A stretch of 56,784 nucleotides of DNA from CBDUZS01 sp965371785 (GTDB taxonomy: Bacteria; Fermentibacterota; Fermentibacteria; Fermentibacterales; JCC-6): NCBI GenBank assembly GCA_965371785.1, contig CBDUZS010000008.1:1-56784 (forward strand), in the 5' to 3' direction. Made by a program: the position numbers and the translations under genes. The notes beneath the pieces were generated by a model that saw nothing but the letters and a program-made list of their open reading frames with translations, was not told the origin of the DNA and made no database searches. How positions within the stretch are numbered: position 1 is the stretch's first letter; every line of letters begins with the position of its first letter. Shown here one piece after another: positions 35,331 to 44,222 of this stretch.

Positions 35331-36274
35331 GAACACCCTGTATATCGGTTCAGGTGCCCCTGAGGGATGGCGGACAGCATTTCAGGACCACACTGAGCAG
35401 CCTCACCCTCCAGGATACGGGAGGAAAGCCCTGGGAGCTGGTGATAGCGGACGACGGCAGCAGGATACCTGTCGAGGAAGAATTCGCGGAAGATCTGCAG
35501 ATGCTGCCGCCGGAGGCCAGCCTTACAGTGGTGCGAATCGAGGGAGATGGCAACAGACCCGCCGCCAGAAATCTCGCATGGCAGGCATCGACCGCGCCGC
35601 TCTCTCTGCTGATCGATGGTGACCTGGAGCTACCCCCCGGTCTTCTCGACGCACACGTGAGCGAACATGAGGCTGGAATTGCTGATGTGGTGATGGGTGC
35701 GCGGATAAACGCCTGGATGCCCGGTGCCTCTCCATGGCAGGAGTGGTTCGATACGAGGGCAATGGGAACAAGACCCACAGGTCCCTTTCCCTGGAGGTAT
35801 TTCATAACGGGTAACCTGAGTATTCCCCTCGAAATCCTGCGGGAGACAGGTGGGTTCGATCCCGATATCGACAGGTACGGAGGAGAAGACACTGAATTCG
35901 GCTACAGACTCGGGCAGCTCGGAACGAGGTTTCGCTGGGTTCCCGCACTGAAGGTCTACCATCTCGACGTTGTCACGGTGCGCGAGCATTCGATCAAGAT
36001 GGTGGAGTACGGCGCTTCCAGCCTGAAGTACACTCTCGAGAAGCATCCCGGAGCGAAAGGCCTGCTCGGCAGCGACTGGCTGGCGCCCGTGTTCGGCTCA
36101 CCGCTGTCCCCTTCCAGGGTTGTCATGCGGCTCGCCACGAAGCTTGCGCTTCAAAAACCGGTCTACAGATCAATCCTCCGCTACATGGAGAGTGCTGGCC
36201 GTCCGCGCTTTCTCTTCACATACCTTTCCGTCGGAGCATGCCTGCTGGGCCTGGCTGGAAAGGACTTCGTTTGA
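35327..36274 (+). CDS. Glycosyltransferase family 2
   Basis: 315 aa from ATG 35327 (ATGA overlap with the flippase). GT-A fold: ISVQVPLRDGGQHF, VIADDGS (nucleotide-binding), LIDGDLELPPG (DxD) and GGEDTEFGYRLGQLG, the catalytic ED motif of galactosyl-/glycosyl-T2 enzymes. C-terminal region FRWVPALKVYHLDV is typical of the family. Probable cytoplasmic sugar transfer to the lipid-linked glycan. Its own stop overlaps the MurB TTG start. Confidence 0.85.
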   Translation: MRTPCISVQVPLRDGGQHFRTTLSSLTLQDTGGKPWELVIADDGSRIPVEEEFAEDLQMLPPEASLTVVRIEGDGNRPAARNLAWQASTAPLSLLIDGDLELPPGLLDAHVSEHEAGIADVVMGARINAWMPGASPWQEWFDTRAMGTRPTGPFPWRYFITGNLSIPLEILRETGGFDPDIDRYGGEDTEFGYRLGQLGTRFRWVPALKVYHLDVVTVREHSIKMVEYGASSLKYTLEKHPGAKGLLGSDWLAPVFGSPLSPSRVVMRLATKLALQKPVYRSILRYMESAGRPRFLFTYLSVGACLLGLAGKDFV

Positions 36275-37206
36275 GTACCGATCCCGCTCTCAAGAGCCTT
36301 CTCGAAGAGCATTTCCCCCGCACGTGCAGCCTGATTAGACTCGCTGACCACACGACATGGCGGATTGGAGGAATGGCCGTCTCGCTTGCCGTGACAGATG
36401 CTGAAGCCCTTCAGGCTTCTCTGGCATTCCTCGATGAGAATGGCATTCCATGGTTGATTCTCGGGATGGGATCCAACGTGCTCGCCCCCTCGGAGGGCTG
36501 CGGGCATGTGATAGTCCGTCTTACCGGAGACCTGAGAAAAGCCGTTTTTTCCAGGGACGGCAGAGGATGGAGGATTGAAGCGGGCGGGGGAGCTCACCTG
36601 CCGTCGCTTGCCGGTGCCGCATGCATGCAGGGAGCAGGCGGGCTCGAGTTCGCCGTCGGGATTCCAGGAACTGTCGGTGGTGCCGTGTTCATGAATGCGG
36701 GCGCCTACGAGAGAAGCATCTCGGATACCGTTGAATCGATCACCGTCCTCGATCCCTCGGGAAGACGATCCGTTCTGCACCGAAAGAATTGTCTGTTCGG
36801 CTATCGGCAGAGCAGGTTTCAGGAAGAACCGCTCGTCGTGGAATCGATTACGATGAGACTCGATGAGTGTAATGCAGCAGTTCTGCGTAGAAGAGCCTCG
36901 GAGATACTCGAACTGAGAAGAGGAAAATTCCCGCTTAACCTCCCGAATGCTGGAAGCGTGTTCAGACGACCCGAGGGGGAACCTCCACCGGGATGGCTGA
37001 TAGAACGGTCAGGATTGAAGGGGTTCGAGGTCGGGGGAGCCATGGTTTCTACCCTTCACGCCAATTTTATAGTAAATACTGGCGGAGCCACATCGGATGA
37101 TGTCATCGGGTTGATCTCTCTGGTAAGGGAAAAGGTAAGAGAGGATACAGGTATAGAGCTGATGGAGGAGATTCGCTACATTCCCGGACCCGGTGAGATG
37201 GGATGA
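36271..37206 (+). CDS. murB: UDP-N-acetylmuramate dehydrogenase (MurB)
   Basis: 311 aa from TTG 36271, with GGAAAGGA six bases upstream and a TTGA overlap with the preceding stop; a longer frame to 36238 is unlikely. FAD/MurB signatures HTTWRIGG, LGMGSNVLAPSEG, GIPGTVGGAVFMNAGAY, then the catalytic serine region NAGSVFRRP and a Glu near the end (ELMEEIRYI). GSVFKRP-type ending is the type II form found outside enterobacteria. Reduces enolpyruvyl-UDP-GlcNAc to UDP-MurNAc. Its position inside a glycan operon rather than a cell-division cluster is unusual. Confidence 0.93.
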   Translation: MSTDPALKSLLEEHFPRTCSLIRLADHTTWRIGGMAVSLAVTDAEALQASLAFLDENGIPWLILGMGSNVLAPSEGCGHVIVRLTGDLRKAVFSRDGRGWRIEAGGGAHLPSLAGAACMQGAGGLEFAVGIPGTVGGAVFMNAGAYERSISDTVESITVLDPSGRRSVLHRKNCLFGYRQSRFQEEPLVVESITMRLDECNAAVLRRRASEILELRRGKFPLNLPNAGSVFRRPEGEPPPGWLIERSGLKGFEVGGAMVSTLHANFIVNTGGATSDDVIGLISLVREKVREDTGIELMEEIRYIPGPGEMG

Positions 37207-38144
37207 GAGCCACCCGGTCAGGCTGCGTCCTGCAGGATGGACCGATTCTCGTAACGGGCGGCGGCGGATTCGTTGCGGAGCATCTCATGCGTGAACTGAA
37301 CATGGGCAGGGGGGACGTCGCCACGGACCTGGCAGACGATTACCCCGTTCCCGAAGGAGTGAGGAAGGTTCGCTGGCCTCTCCCGTCGGAAGCTCCCGCG
37401 GAGCTGGGTGATTTCAGGTACGTAGTACACCTTGCGGCGATGAGTTCGGTGTCCAGCTCTTTGAGTGAAGTACACAAAGCATACGAAACGAACCTGATGG
37501 GTACGGTGTCCGTACTCGAGTACATTGTTTCCAGCTGCCGCGAAGCCAGACTGCTCTTCATCAGTTCGGGAGAGGTCTACGGATCCTCTGACGATCCTAT
37601 GAGTGAGGATGCCCCCATAAGCCCATACAATCCTTACGGCACGACCAAGGCTGCCGCCGAGATCGCGGTCAGGCAGTTTGCAGGTAATTACGATCTCGAT
37701 ACCGTGGTATCGAGGTCGTTTCCGCATTTCGGCCCGGGACAGAACGAGCGGTTCGCTCTGCCCTCGTTCTGCAGGAGGATCATCACCGCCGGACGCGAGG
37801 GGAAAGGTACGATACTAACCGGGAACCTCGACCCGGTAAGGGATTATCTTTACGTGAGCGATGTCGTTCGAGCATATACCTGTCTTCTGTCGGGTGGCAC
37901 GAGAGGAAGCGTTTACAACGTCTGCAGCGGCTGTGGTATTACGATGGGTTCTCTCGTTGAAACACTCATCAGGATCTCTGGTCTGGAATTAAGAGTCGAA
38001 GTGGACAGGAACCTGTTCAGAGTTGCGGATATAAGCACACAGGTAGGCAGCCCTTCGAGACTCCTGAGCCTTGGCTGGCAGCAGCAGAGCTCTCTCGAGT
38101 CAGGGTTGACCACTCTCTTCGAATGGTGGGAGGCAAGGGTATGA
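37203..38144 (+). CDS. GDP-4-keto-6-deoxy-D-mannose reductase-like (Rmd) epimerase/dehydratase
   Basis: 313 aa, ATGA overlap with murB. Extended short-chain dehydrogenase: VTGGGGFVAEHL (third Gly of GxxGxxG is Ala), SSGEVYG, NPYGTTKAAAE (Tyr and Lys). SRSFPHFGPGQNERF and GNLDPVRDYLYVSDVV match Rmd-type reductases, as does VYNVCSGCGITMG near the end. It would turn the product of GMD (15.3 kb) into GDP-rhamnose. A related epimerase is the alternative. Cytoplasmic. Confidence 0.8.
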   Translation: MRATRSGCVLQDGPILVTGGGGFVAEHLMRELNMGRGDVATDLADDYPVPEGVRKVRWPLPSEAPAELGDFRYVVHLAAMSSVSSSLSEVHKAYETNLMGTVSVLEYIVSSCREARLLFISSGEVYGSSDDPMSEDAPISPYNPYGTTKAAAEIAVRQFAGNYDLDTVVSRSFPHFGPGQNERFALPSFCRRIITAGREGKGTILTGNLDPVRDYLYVSDVVRAYTCLLSGGTRGSVYNVCSGCGITMGSLVETLIRISGLELRVEVDRNLFRVADISTQVGSPSRLLSLGWQQQSSLESGLTTLFEWWEARV

Positions 38145-40303
38145 CACAGCTCCTCTTGATACTGTTTGCCCTGACAGGCAGAGTCGATTCATGGAGCCAC
38201 TATTCACACTTCGGCGGAGTCAGTACCGTGCTTGTCGAAGGTTCATCCGTGCTCGCCGGTTCCTCCGGTGGACTGGGGTTTGGTGTTCTCAACGAGCAGA
38301 ACGTGACGTTCGACTCCACCTGGACGTATCCGGGAAAGCTGTCCCATGTCAACGTAAGAACACTTTCCCGGGATCAGTACGGCAACCTCTGGATTGGATA
38401 CTTCGGGGGCGGGATAGACGTTGCCCATCCCGACGGCTCGATCCAGCATTTCGGTCAGCTGGAAGGGCTCCCAATCAATCTCGAGATAAACTGTATCCTG
38501 CCCGATTCAGTGATATGGGCAGGCACTTCGCAGGGTCTTTCCATCAGGGAAGTCGGCTACTTCCAGACATGGACAACATCGAACACCGAAGGCGGGCTTC
38601 CGGGCAACTACGTAAACACATTTGCCAAAGTGGATTCCGGGCTGATCGTGGGAACTTCGTCCGGTCTGGCCATGCTTCGTACGGGAGCATCCCCCTCTTC
38701 AGCGGAGTCGTGGCTGCAGTTCTCCGGGATGGAGGGCGTCAACGTAACCAGACTTCTCAGCACCGACAGCGTTGTCTGGGCAACAACGACCACTTCCCTG
38801 TTCATCCTCGAACCCGATTCCGCATGGAAACAGATCGTGTCCTTTCCCGGCGACGGCCCGATGAGTCTTGCAGAGCGGGACGGAATCCTTGCCGTCGGCT
38901 GCACCGGAGCCGTATGGGTGTACGACGGAACGGAGTGGTCCGGCAGCTCCTGGCTGGTGGGATGCAAAATCCTGGATATGGAATGGCTTGCAGACGAACG
39001 GTTGCTCATAGGAGTCTGCGATGCTCAATCTTCTGAAAGACTGTCGGGAAGAGGTGTAGCCTGCGGTTTCGGCAGCTCATGGCATTTCTCGCTTCCAGAG
39101 GGTGTCGTCTCGAACGACCTCAACGATGTATCGGTAGAGCCGTCGGGCCTGATCTGGGTGACCACGGAACACCAGGGCGCCGGAGTCTACGATGGCGAAC
39201 AGTGGATAGGGATAAGGTCCGAGCTCCCCGACCTGCATCAGATCTTCACGTGCAGTTCAGTAGATGAAGAGGCATACATTTCCTCCTACCATCAGGGAGT
39301 TACCTGGGTACGTTTCGATCCCGAATCGGGGGAAATTTCTGACGCGATCACATTCGATGCCGAGAACAGCAACCTTCTCAATGACCAGATCGTAGACGTA
39401 GAGATATGGGGGGAGGGAATCGTCTGGTTTGCCCTCGAGCTGTACTGGCAACCACCGGCCGAACCCAGCGGGGTCTGCAGACTCAGCTGGACTCCCGGTG
39501 ATCTGACAACGTGCCTCTGGCGCTCGGTGCAGCCTGTTGACGGGCTGCCCTCCGGAAACGTGAGATGTGTGGCCCCGGTGAACGATGAAGAAACCTGGGC
39601 CGGCACTGAAATGGGGCTCGTACGTCTGAATATCGTTACGCGCACTATCATCGAATCGTACGGAACCACCGAAGGCCTGCCGTCCAAAGACGTTCAGTCA
39701 CTCGCCATGATGCGGAACGGAGACGTTTACGCCGGCACGACCGGCGGACTGGCCCGGATTGACAGCGGTTCCGGCAGTGTAACAGAGATTCCAGAAGTAG
39801 AGGGAACCGTGTGTGCACTGTCTGCCGACAACCTGGGGGGGCTGTGGGCGGCAACCGGTGATGCTCTTTTCAGGATTCTGTCCGACGGCACAATCGAAGA
39901 ATACAACAGGTTCAATTGCCCCCTACTGTCGATCGACATCAGGGGAATGGCCTGTGATCCCGACAACGGGCTTCTCTACCTGGCTACCGGGGACGGCCTC
40001 TGGGTTCTTGACCTGGGTGAGGGTCTTTCCAGCGGTCAGTACGGACCAGTTGTCTATCCCAACCCGTTTCTGCCCGGCAGGGGAGAAGTTCTCGGTGTAG
40101 CGGGAGTTCCCGATGTTCCGACTGTCCTCAGGGTGTTTGACCTGACAGGTGCGCTTTTGTATGAGTCTGAGTCATCCGGGAGGGATGGAATAGCCTGGAA
40201 CGGAATCGATATGGACGGTTTCCATGTGGCCTCGGGAACCTATTACGTACAAGTTGTTCAGGAGGGTACTGCCCATCTCGTCAAGCTTGCCATTGTCAGG
40301 TAG
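38141..40303 (+). CDS. Secreted double beta-propeller protein with T9SS-type C-terminus (PorZ-like), second copy
   Basis: 720 aa from ATG 38141 (ATGA overlap with the Rmd-like gene). Signal peptide about 1-14. Regulator-propeller blades: GNLWIGYFGGG, DSVIWAGTSQGL, LIWVTTEHQGAGVYDG, NEETWAG-type and GLWAATG repeats spanning about 560 residues. The C-terminal 85 residues (YPNPFLPGRGEV, LRVFDLTGALLYE, VASGTYYVQVV, ending VKLAIVR) form the same FlgD/T9SS type A-like domain as the 28320 protein. The pair share start, blade patterns and end, so they are paralogues. PorZ-like role in handing glycan to a sortase is an inference from architecture and location. Not preceded or followed by a T9SS core gene. 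Confidence 0.78.
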   Translation: MTQLLLILFALTGRVDSWSHYSHFGGVSTVLVEGSSVLAGSSGGLGFGVLNEQNVTFDSTWTYPGKLSHVNVRTLSRDQYGNLWIGYFGGGIDVAHPDGSIQHFGQLEGLPINLEINCILPDSVIWAGTSQGLSIREVGYFQTWTTSNTEGGLPGNYVNTFAKVDSGLIVGTSSGLAMLRTGASPSSAESWLQFSGMEGVNVTRLLSTDSVVWATTTTSLFILEPDSAWKQIVSFPGDGPMSLAERDGILAVGCTGAVWVYDGTEWSGSSWLVGCKILDMEWLADERLLIGVCDAQSSERLSGRGVACGFGSSWHFSLPEGVVSNDLNDVSVEPSGLIWVTTEHQGAGVYDGEQWIGIRSELPDLHQIFTCSSVDEEAYISSYHQGVTWVRFDPESGEISDAITFDAENSNLLNDQIVDVEIWGEGIVWFALELYWQPPAEPSGVCRLSWTPGDLTTCLWRSVQPVDGLPSGNVRCVAPVNDEETWAGTEMGLVRLNIVTRTIIESYGTTEGLPSKDVQSLAMMRNGDVYAGTTGGLARIDSGSGSVTEIPEVEGTVCALSADNLGGLWAATGDALFRILSDGTIEEYNRFNCPLLSIDIRGMACDPDNGLLYLATGDGLWVLDLGEGLSSGQYGPVVYPNPFLPGRGEVLGVAGVPDVPTVLRVFDLTGALLYESESSGRDGIAWNGIDMDGFHVASGTYYVQVVQEGTAHLVKLAIVR

Positions 40304-40323
40304 CGTTTATCAGACCAGTTCCC

Positions 40324-40341
40324 GCTGATCAGGGAATCAGC
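40324..40341. promoter_or_regulatory. Short hairpins between the propeller gene and rmlA
   Basis: GCTGAT-6-ATCAGC here competes with TTCCC-8-GGGAA (40319-40336), so only one can form. No T-tract. Could be an attenuator-like switch or chance. Confidence 0.25.
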
Positions 40342-40361
40342 AAGGTCCGGAGAGGGAGCCT

Positions 40362-41090
40362 ATGAAAGGTGTTGTGCTTGCAGGAGGGCTCGGAGTAAGA
40401 CTGAGACCGCTCACGACGATTACCAACAAGCACCTTCTGCCGGTCTACGATCGGCCTATGATCTTCTACCCGTTGCAGAAACTGGCGGAAGCCGGAATAA
40501 AGGATGTAATGCTCGTTACCGGGGGATACAGCGCAGGTGACTTTCTCAGGCTTCTGGGGGACGGCAGCAGGTTCGGTTTTTCGACGCTCAACTACGCGTA
40601 CCAGGAAGGGGAGGGGGGAATCGCCGAGGCAATAGGTCTGACACGCACATTCGTAGACGGTGAAAGATTCGTAGTCATCCTTGGCGATAACATCTTCGAG
40701 GAATCGCTCAAGCCCTACATCGATCTGTTCGTGCGACAGGAGAAGGGTGCAAGAATCCTTCTCAAGGAGGTCGACAACCCTTCCGATTACGGAGTCGCTG
40801 AGCTCGAAGGCAGTTCTGTTGTTTCGATAGTCGAGAAACCGCAGAAACCAAAGAGCAGCCTTGCGGTAATCGGAGTCTACATGTACGACGATTATGCCTT
40901 TGAGATAATAGAGCAGTTGAAGCCCTCCGAGCGAGGAGAGCTCGAAGTAACCGATCTGAACAACGCGTATCTGAGCAGGGGTCTGTTGCAGGCAGATGTG
41001 ATGCATGGCTGGTGGGCTGATTCCGGTTCGAGTATCGATGGCCTTCTGCAGGCAAACATCAGAGTGGCCGAGCTCAGAAATAACGGGTAG
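40362..41090 (+). CDS. rmlA: Glucose-1-phosphate thymidylyltransferase (RmlA), short form
   Basis: 242 aa, GAGAGGGAG upstream. Nucleotidyltransferase: VVLAGGLGVRLRPLT (4-18), NKHLLPVYDRPMI, ILGDNIFEES, EKPQKPKSSLAVIGVY, and ELEVTDLNNAYL, which match RmlA. It lacks the last 50 or so residues of the 290-aa enterobacterial enzyme, as many short archaeal and bacterial versions do. Makes dTDP-glucose from dTTP and glucose-1-phosphate. Next gene is rmlB, two bases away. RmlC and RmlD are not in the window. Confidence 0.93.
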   Translation: MKGVVLAGGLGVRLRPLTTITNKHLLPVYDRPMIFYPLQKLAEAGIKDVMLVTGGYSAGDFLRLLGDGSRFGFSTLNYAYQEGEGGIAEAIGLTRTFVDGERFVVILGDNIFEESLKPYIDLFVRQEKGARILLKEVDNPSDYGVAELEGSSVVSIVEKPQKPKSSLAVIGVYMYDDYAFEIIEQLKPSERGELEVTDLNNAYLSRGLLQADVMHGWWADSGSSIDGLLQANIRVAELRNNG

Positions 41091-41092
41091 TA

Positions 41093-42121
41093 ATGAGAAT
41101 CCTCGTCACCGGTGGGGCCGGCTTCATAGGCAGCAATTTTGCAAGGCACGTTCTCCATGTTTCAACGGAGAAGCAGGTCACGGTTCTGGATAAACTCACG
41201 TACGCAGGCAGGCTGGAGAACCTCGAGGATCTTCGCGCGTACGGAGACAGATTCCGTTTCATCAAGGGAGACATCTGTGATCCGGAAGCAGTTGCGGAGG
41301 CGATGTCCGATTGCGATGAAGTCATCAACTTCGCTGCCGAGACACATGTTGACAGGTCGATCACCGATTCTGCCGATTTCATCAGAACCGACGTGGAGGG
41401 TGTCCGTGTGCTCCTCGAGGAATTCAGGAAAGGTTCGCGCAGGCTCTTTCTCCAGATATCCACCGACGAAGTCTACGGAAGCGTTGAGAAGCGGTCCAGA
41501 GAAACCGATCCCCTTGAACCACGAAGCCCTTACTCAGCCTCGAAAGCCGGCGGGGAACTTCTGGCAAAGAGCTACTGGACAACGTACTCGACCCCTGTTG
41601 TGATCACACGGGCATCGAACAACTACGGACCCTATCAGTATCCCGAGAAACTCATTCCGCTCTTCATCACCAACGCCCTCGACGGGGAGGTTTTACCATT
41701 GTACGGTGATGGAATGAACTTGAGGGACTGGCTCTTCGTAACGGATCACTGCAAGGCTCTGATGCTCGTCCTGGAATCGGGTAGACCGGGTGCTGTCTAC
41801 AACGTAGGTGCCGGCGAAGAGCACACGAACAAAGACGTCACCAGGATGATCCTGGAGACAACTGATTCCGACCCCGGACTGGTCAGGTTCGTGGAGGATA
41901 GACCGGGGCACGACAGACGATACGCACTGGATGTCTCACTTATAGAGAGCGAACTCGGATGGAAAAAGGAGACTCGATTTTCAGAAGGGCTTGCCTTGAC
42001 GGTTACATGGTATCGAGACAACAGACCATGGTGGGAAGAGATAAAAGCAGGACGCTTCCGGGAGTACTACAGAAACATGTATGATGAGCGTCTGGGCAGA
42101 GCAGCGAAGGGTGTGGAATGA
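41093..42121 (+). CDS. rmlB: dTDP-glucose 4,6-dehydratase (RmlB)
   Basis: 342 aa. TGGAGFIGSNF (6-16), NFAAETHVDRSI, STDEVYGS, SPYSASKAGGE (Tyr and Lys), NNYGPYQYPEKLIPLF, DRPGHDRRYALD: diagnostic RmlB run. Converts dTDP-glucose to dTDP-4-keto-6-deoxyglucose. Together with RmlA it gives a branch point for rhamnose, fucosamine or other deoxyhexoses; the finishing enzymes must be elsewhere. ATGA overlap with the following gene. Confidence 0.96.
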   Translation: MRILVTGGAGFIGSNFARHVLHVSTEKQVTVLDKLTYAGRLENLEDLRAYGDRFRFIKGDICDPEAVAEAMSDCDEVINFAAETHVDRSITDSADFIRTDVEGVRVLLEEFRKGSRRLFLQISTDEVYGSVEKRSRETDPLEPRSPYSASKAGGELLAKSYWTTYSTPVVITRASNNYGPYQYPEKLIPLFITNALDGEVLPLYGDGMNLRDWLFVTDHCKALMLVLESGRPGAVYNVGAGEEHTNKDVTRMILETTDSDPGLVRFVEDRPGHDRRYALDVSLIESELGWKKETRFSEGLALTVTWYRDNRPWWEEIKAGRFREYYRNMYDERLGRAAKGVE

Positions 42122-43059
42122 GAGTACTGGTAACGGGTGGAGCCGGGTTCATCGGCAGCCATCTTTGCGACAGGCTTCTCTCGATGGGGCACGAGGTTAT
42201 TGCCCTGGACAATCTCATTACGGGGTCTACCGACAACATCGCCCATCTTGCAGGAAGAAACGATTTCAGTTTCATCCTTCACGATGTCACCGAGTACATA
42301 TACATCTCAGGCGATCTTGATTTCGTCTTCCATCTGGCTTCACCTGCCAGTCCGGTGGACTACCTCACTTTTCCCATTCAGACTCTCAAGGTCGGCGCTC
42401 TGGGAACTCATAAAACACTAGGGCTTGCCAGGGAGAAAGAAGCAGGATTCCTTCTCGCATCCACGAGTGAGGTTTACGGTGACCCGCTTGTCCATCCCCA
42501 GCCAGAGACCTACTGGGGTAACGTCAATCCCGTTGGCCCCAGAGGCGTATACGACGAGGCAAAGAGATATGCTGAAGCCCTTGTTTTCGCATACATGAGA
42601 TTTCACGGCCTCGATACGAAGGTTGCCCGTATCTTCAATACTTACGGGCCAAGGATGCGGGCGAATGACGGTCGCGTGGTTCCTTCTTTCGTTTGCCAGG
42701 CTTTGCGGAACGAAAACCTCACCATCTTCGGTGACGGAAGCCAGACAAGAAGTTTCTGCTTCGTAAGCGACACGGTCGACGGGCTTCTAAAACTTATGGA
42801 GAGCACCGAGCATGGCCCCATCAACGTTGGCAATCCCTCGGAGATGACGATCTCAGAGTTCGCCCGATTCGTGATAAACGCAACCGGCAGCACCAGCTCC
42901 ATAGAATACAGCGATCTTCCCGTTGACGATCCGAAGATAAGGCGCCCCGATATCAGTAAAGCCAGGGAACTTCTCGGATGGAAGCCTGTCGTCACACTCG
43001 AGAAGGGGCTGGGAAAAACAGTGGAGTTCTTCAGGGAGACATCATGTGGCAATTTCTGA
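42118..43059 (+). CDS. UDP-glucuronate decarboxylase (UDP-xylose synthase)-like
   Basis: 313 aa, ATGA overlap with rmlB. Extended short-chain dehydrogenase with TGGAGFIGSHL (6-16), LASPASPVDYLTFP, LKVGALGTHKTLGLA, STSEVYGDPLVHPQ, YWGNVNPVGPRGVYDEAKR and FNTYGPRMRANDGRVV, which are the UXS signatures. Oxidises and decarboxylates UDP-glucuronate to UDP-xylose. UDP-glucose dehydrogenase is not in view. Overlapped by the start of the Wza-like gene. Confidence 0.92.
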   Translation: MRVLVTGGAGFIGSHLCDRLLSMGHEVIALDNLITGSTDNIAHLAGRNDFSFILHDVTEYIYISGDLDFVFHLASPASPVDYLTFPIQTLKVGALGTHKTLGLAREKEAGFLLASTSEVYGDPLVHPQPETYWGNVNPVGPRGVYDEAKRYAEALVFAYMRFHGLDTKVARIFNTYGPRMRANDGRVVPSFVCQALRNENLTIFGDGSQTRSFCFVSDTVDGLLKLMESTEHGPINVGNPSEMTISEFARFVINATGSTSSIEYSDLPVDDPKIRRPDISKARELLGWKPVVTLEKGLGKTVEFFRETSCGNF

Positions 43060-44222
43060 TCCTTCTTGCAGGGATCTCACAGATAACAACCATTCAGACG
43101 ATTGAGACACCTGCCGTCTCCGAAGATCCGGCTCTGTTCGAATCGGTTGACAGAAACGAGTACGTGCTCGGTCCGGGTGATATCCTGCTCGTGACGGTGT
43201 ACGGAGGCTGCACCGAGGTGATGCTGACATCGGGAGTGAGGCCGCAGTCGGACTGCATGGTCTCGGGAGACTGCTATCTCTCGGTGTCGGGTCTCGGGCT
43301 GATCGATGTGAGAGATCTCACGATAGCCGAAGCGGAGGAAAGCCTGATCATTCTGGCAAGACGCTACTACCCGCGGATTGCGATCGGTATGGCGCTCTTC
43401 GAGCCCAGAATGGTCAAGGCATTTGCATCAGGCATGCTCGAGACACCCGGCACGTATACTCTTTCTGCATTGAACCGTGTTTCCGATCTTGTTGAGATGG
43501 CCGGAGGCCTGTCCTCTTACAGTTCCCGCAGGGGAAACATGTTCACCGAGGATGGAGACACGATATCAGTAGATCTCCGTCTCGACCCGGTCACTCATCG
43601 CCCCGTTGCGAATCCATTTGTCGAGAACAACGTCACGGTCGTATTCGACCTCTGTATGAACCCGGTATACATCCTGCGGTCCGGCTCTCTGGTACGAATG
43701 TATGAGAGTCCGATACCCAGCATCGAGACATGGGACATCGACCAGGGCTCTGACCTGGAGGAACTGCTTGCTTCTACGGGCGGGCTCAGCGGTAACGTAG
43801 ATCTCGAGAGAAGCATGCTCCTGCGCGGCGGGGAAGAGTATCCCATCTGGCTCAGTGGTTCAGGCCTGCTCGACATGGAAGTGGAAGCCGGAGATACGCT
43901 GTCTCTCGTGATGTTCTCCGATTCGATAACCGTGGGTGGTGCGACCAATATGCACGATCGTGTAGCCTTCAGCCCGGGAACTACTACAAGGGAGTACATT
44001 GACCGGTCAGGGGGATTCAGGTACAACGCCCACCAGGGCGGAACCAGGATATACAGAAACGGCGAGGAGATCGCTCGCGGCTCAGAGGCTCTGAACATGA
44101 TTCTGCTCCCCGGGGATGTGGTCGAAGTGCCCTGGTCCTGGGTTACGCTCAATGCCGAATGGTTAAGGCTGCTGAGTACAGCGGTCACGATAGTCATCAT
44201 GATAGATGGACTGACGGATTAG
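43044..44222 (+). CDS. Wza-like polysaccharide export protein with SLBB domains
   Basis: 392 aa from ATG 43044, with GGGAG shortly upstream; the frame is open earlier inside the epimerase gene. N-terminal signal segment without a lipobox Cys. Poly-export domain YVLGPGDILLVTVYGG (about 34-49) then SLBB-like segments ALNRVSDLVEMAGGL and, further on, VAFSPGTTTREYIDRSGG. A hydrophobic C-terminus (about 365-388, LRLLSTAVTIVIMIDGL) may be a membrane helix, as in Wza's transmembrane end. Outer-membrane exit for the glycan. Followed directly by the Wzz-like gene. Confidence 0.85.
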   Translation: MWQFLILLAGISQITTIQTIETPAVSEDPALFESVDRNEYVLGPGDILLVTVYGGCTEVMLTSGVRPQSDCMVSGDCYLSVSGLGLIDVRDLTIAEAEESLIILARRYYPRIAIGMALFEPRMVKAFASGMLETPGTYTLSALNRVSDLVEMAGGLSSYSSRRGNMFTEDGDTISVDLRLDPVTHRPVANPFVENNVTVVFDLCMNPVYILRSGSLVRMYESPIPSIETWDIDQGSDLEELLASTGGLSGNVDLERSMLLRGGEEYPIWLSGSGLLDMEVEAGDTLSLVMFSDSITVGGATNMHDRVAFSPGTTTREYIDRSGGFRYNAHQGGTRIYRNGEEIARGSEALNMILLPGDVVEVPWSWVTLNAEWLRLLSTAVTIVIMIDGLTD

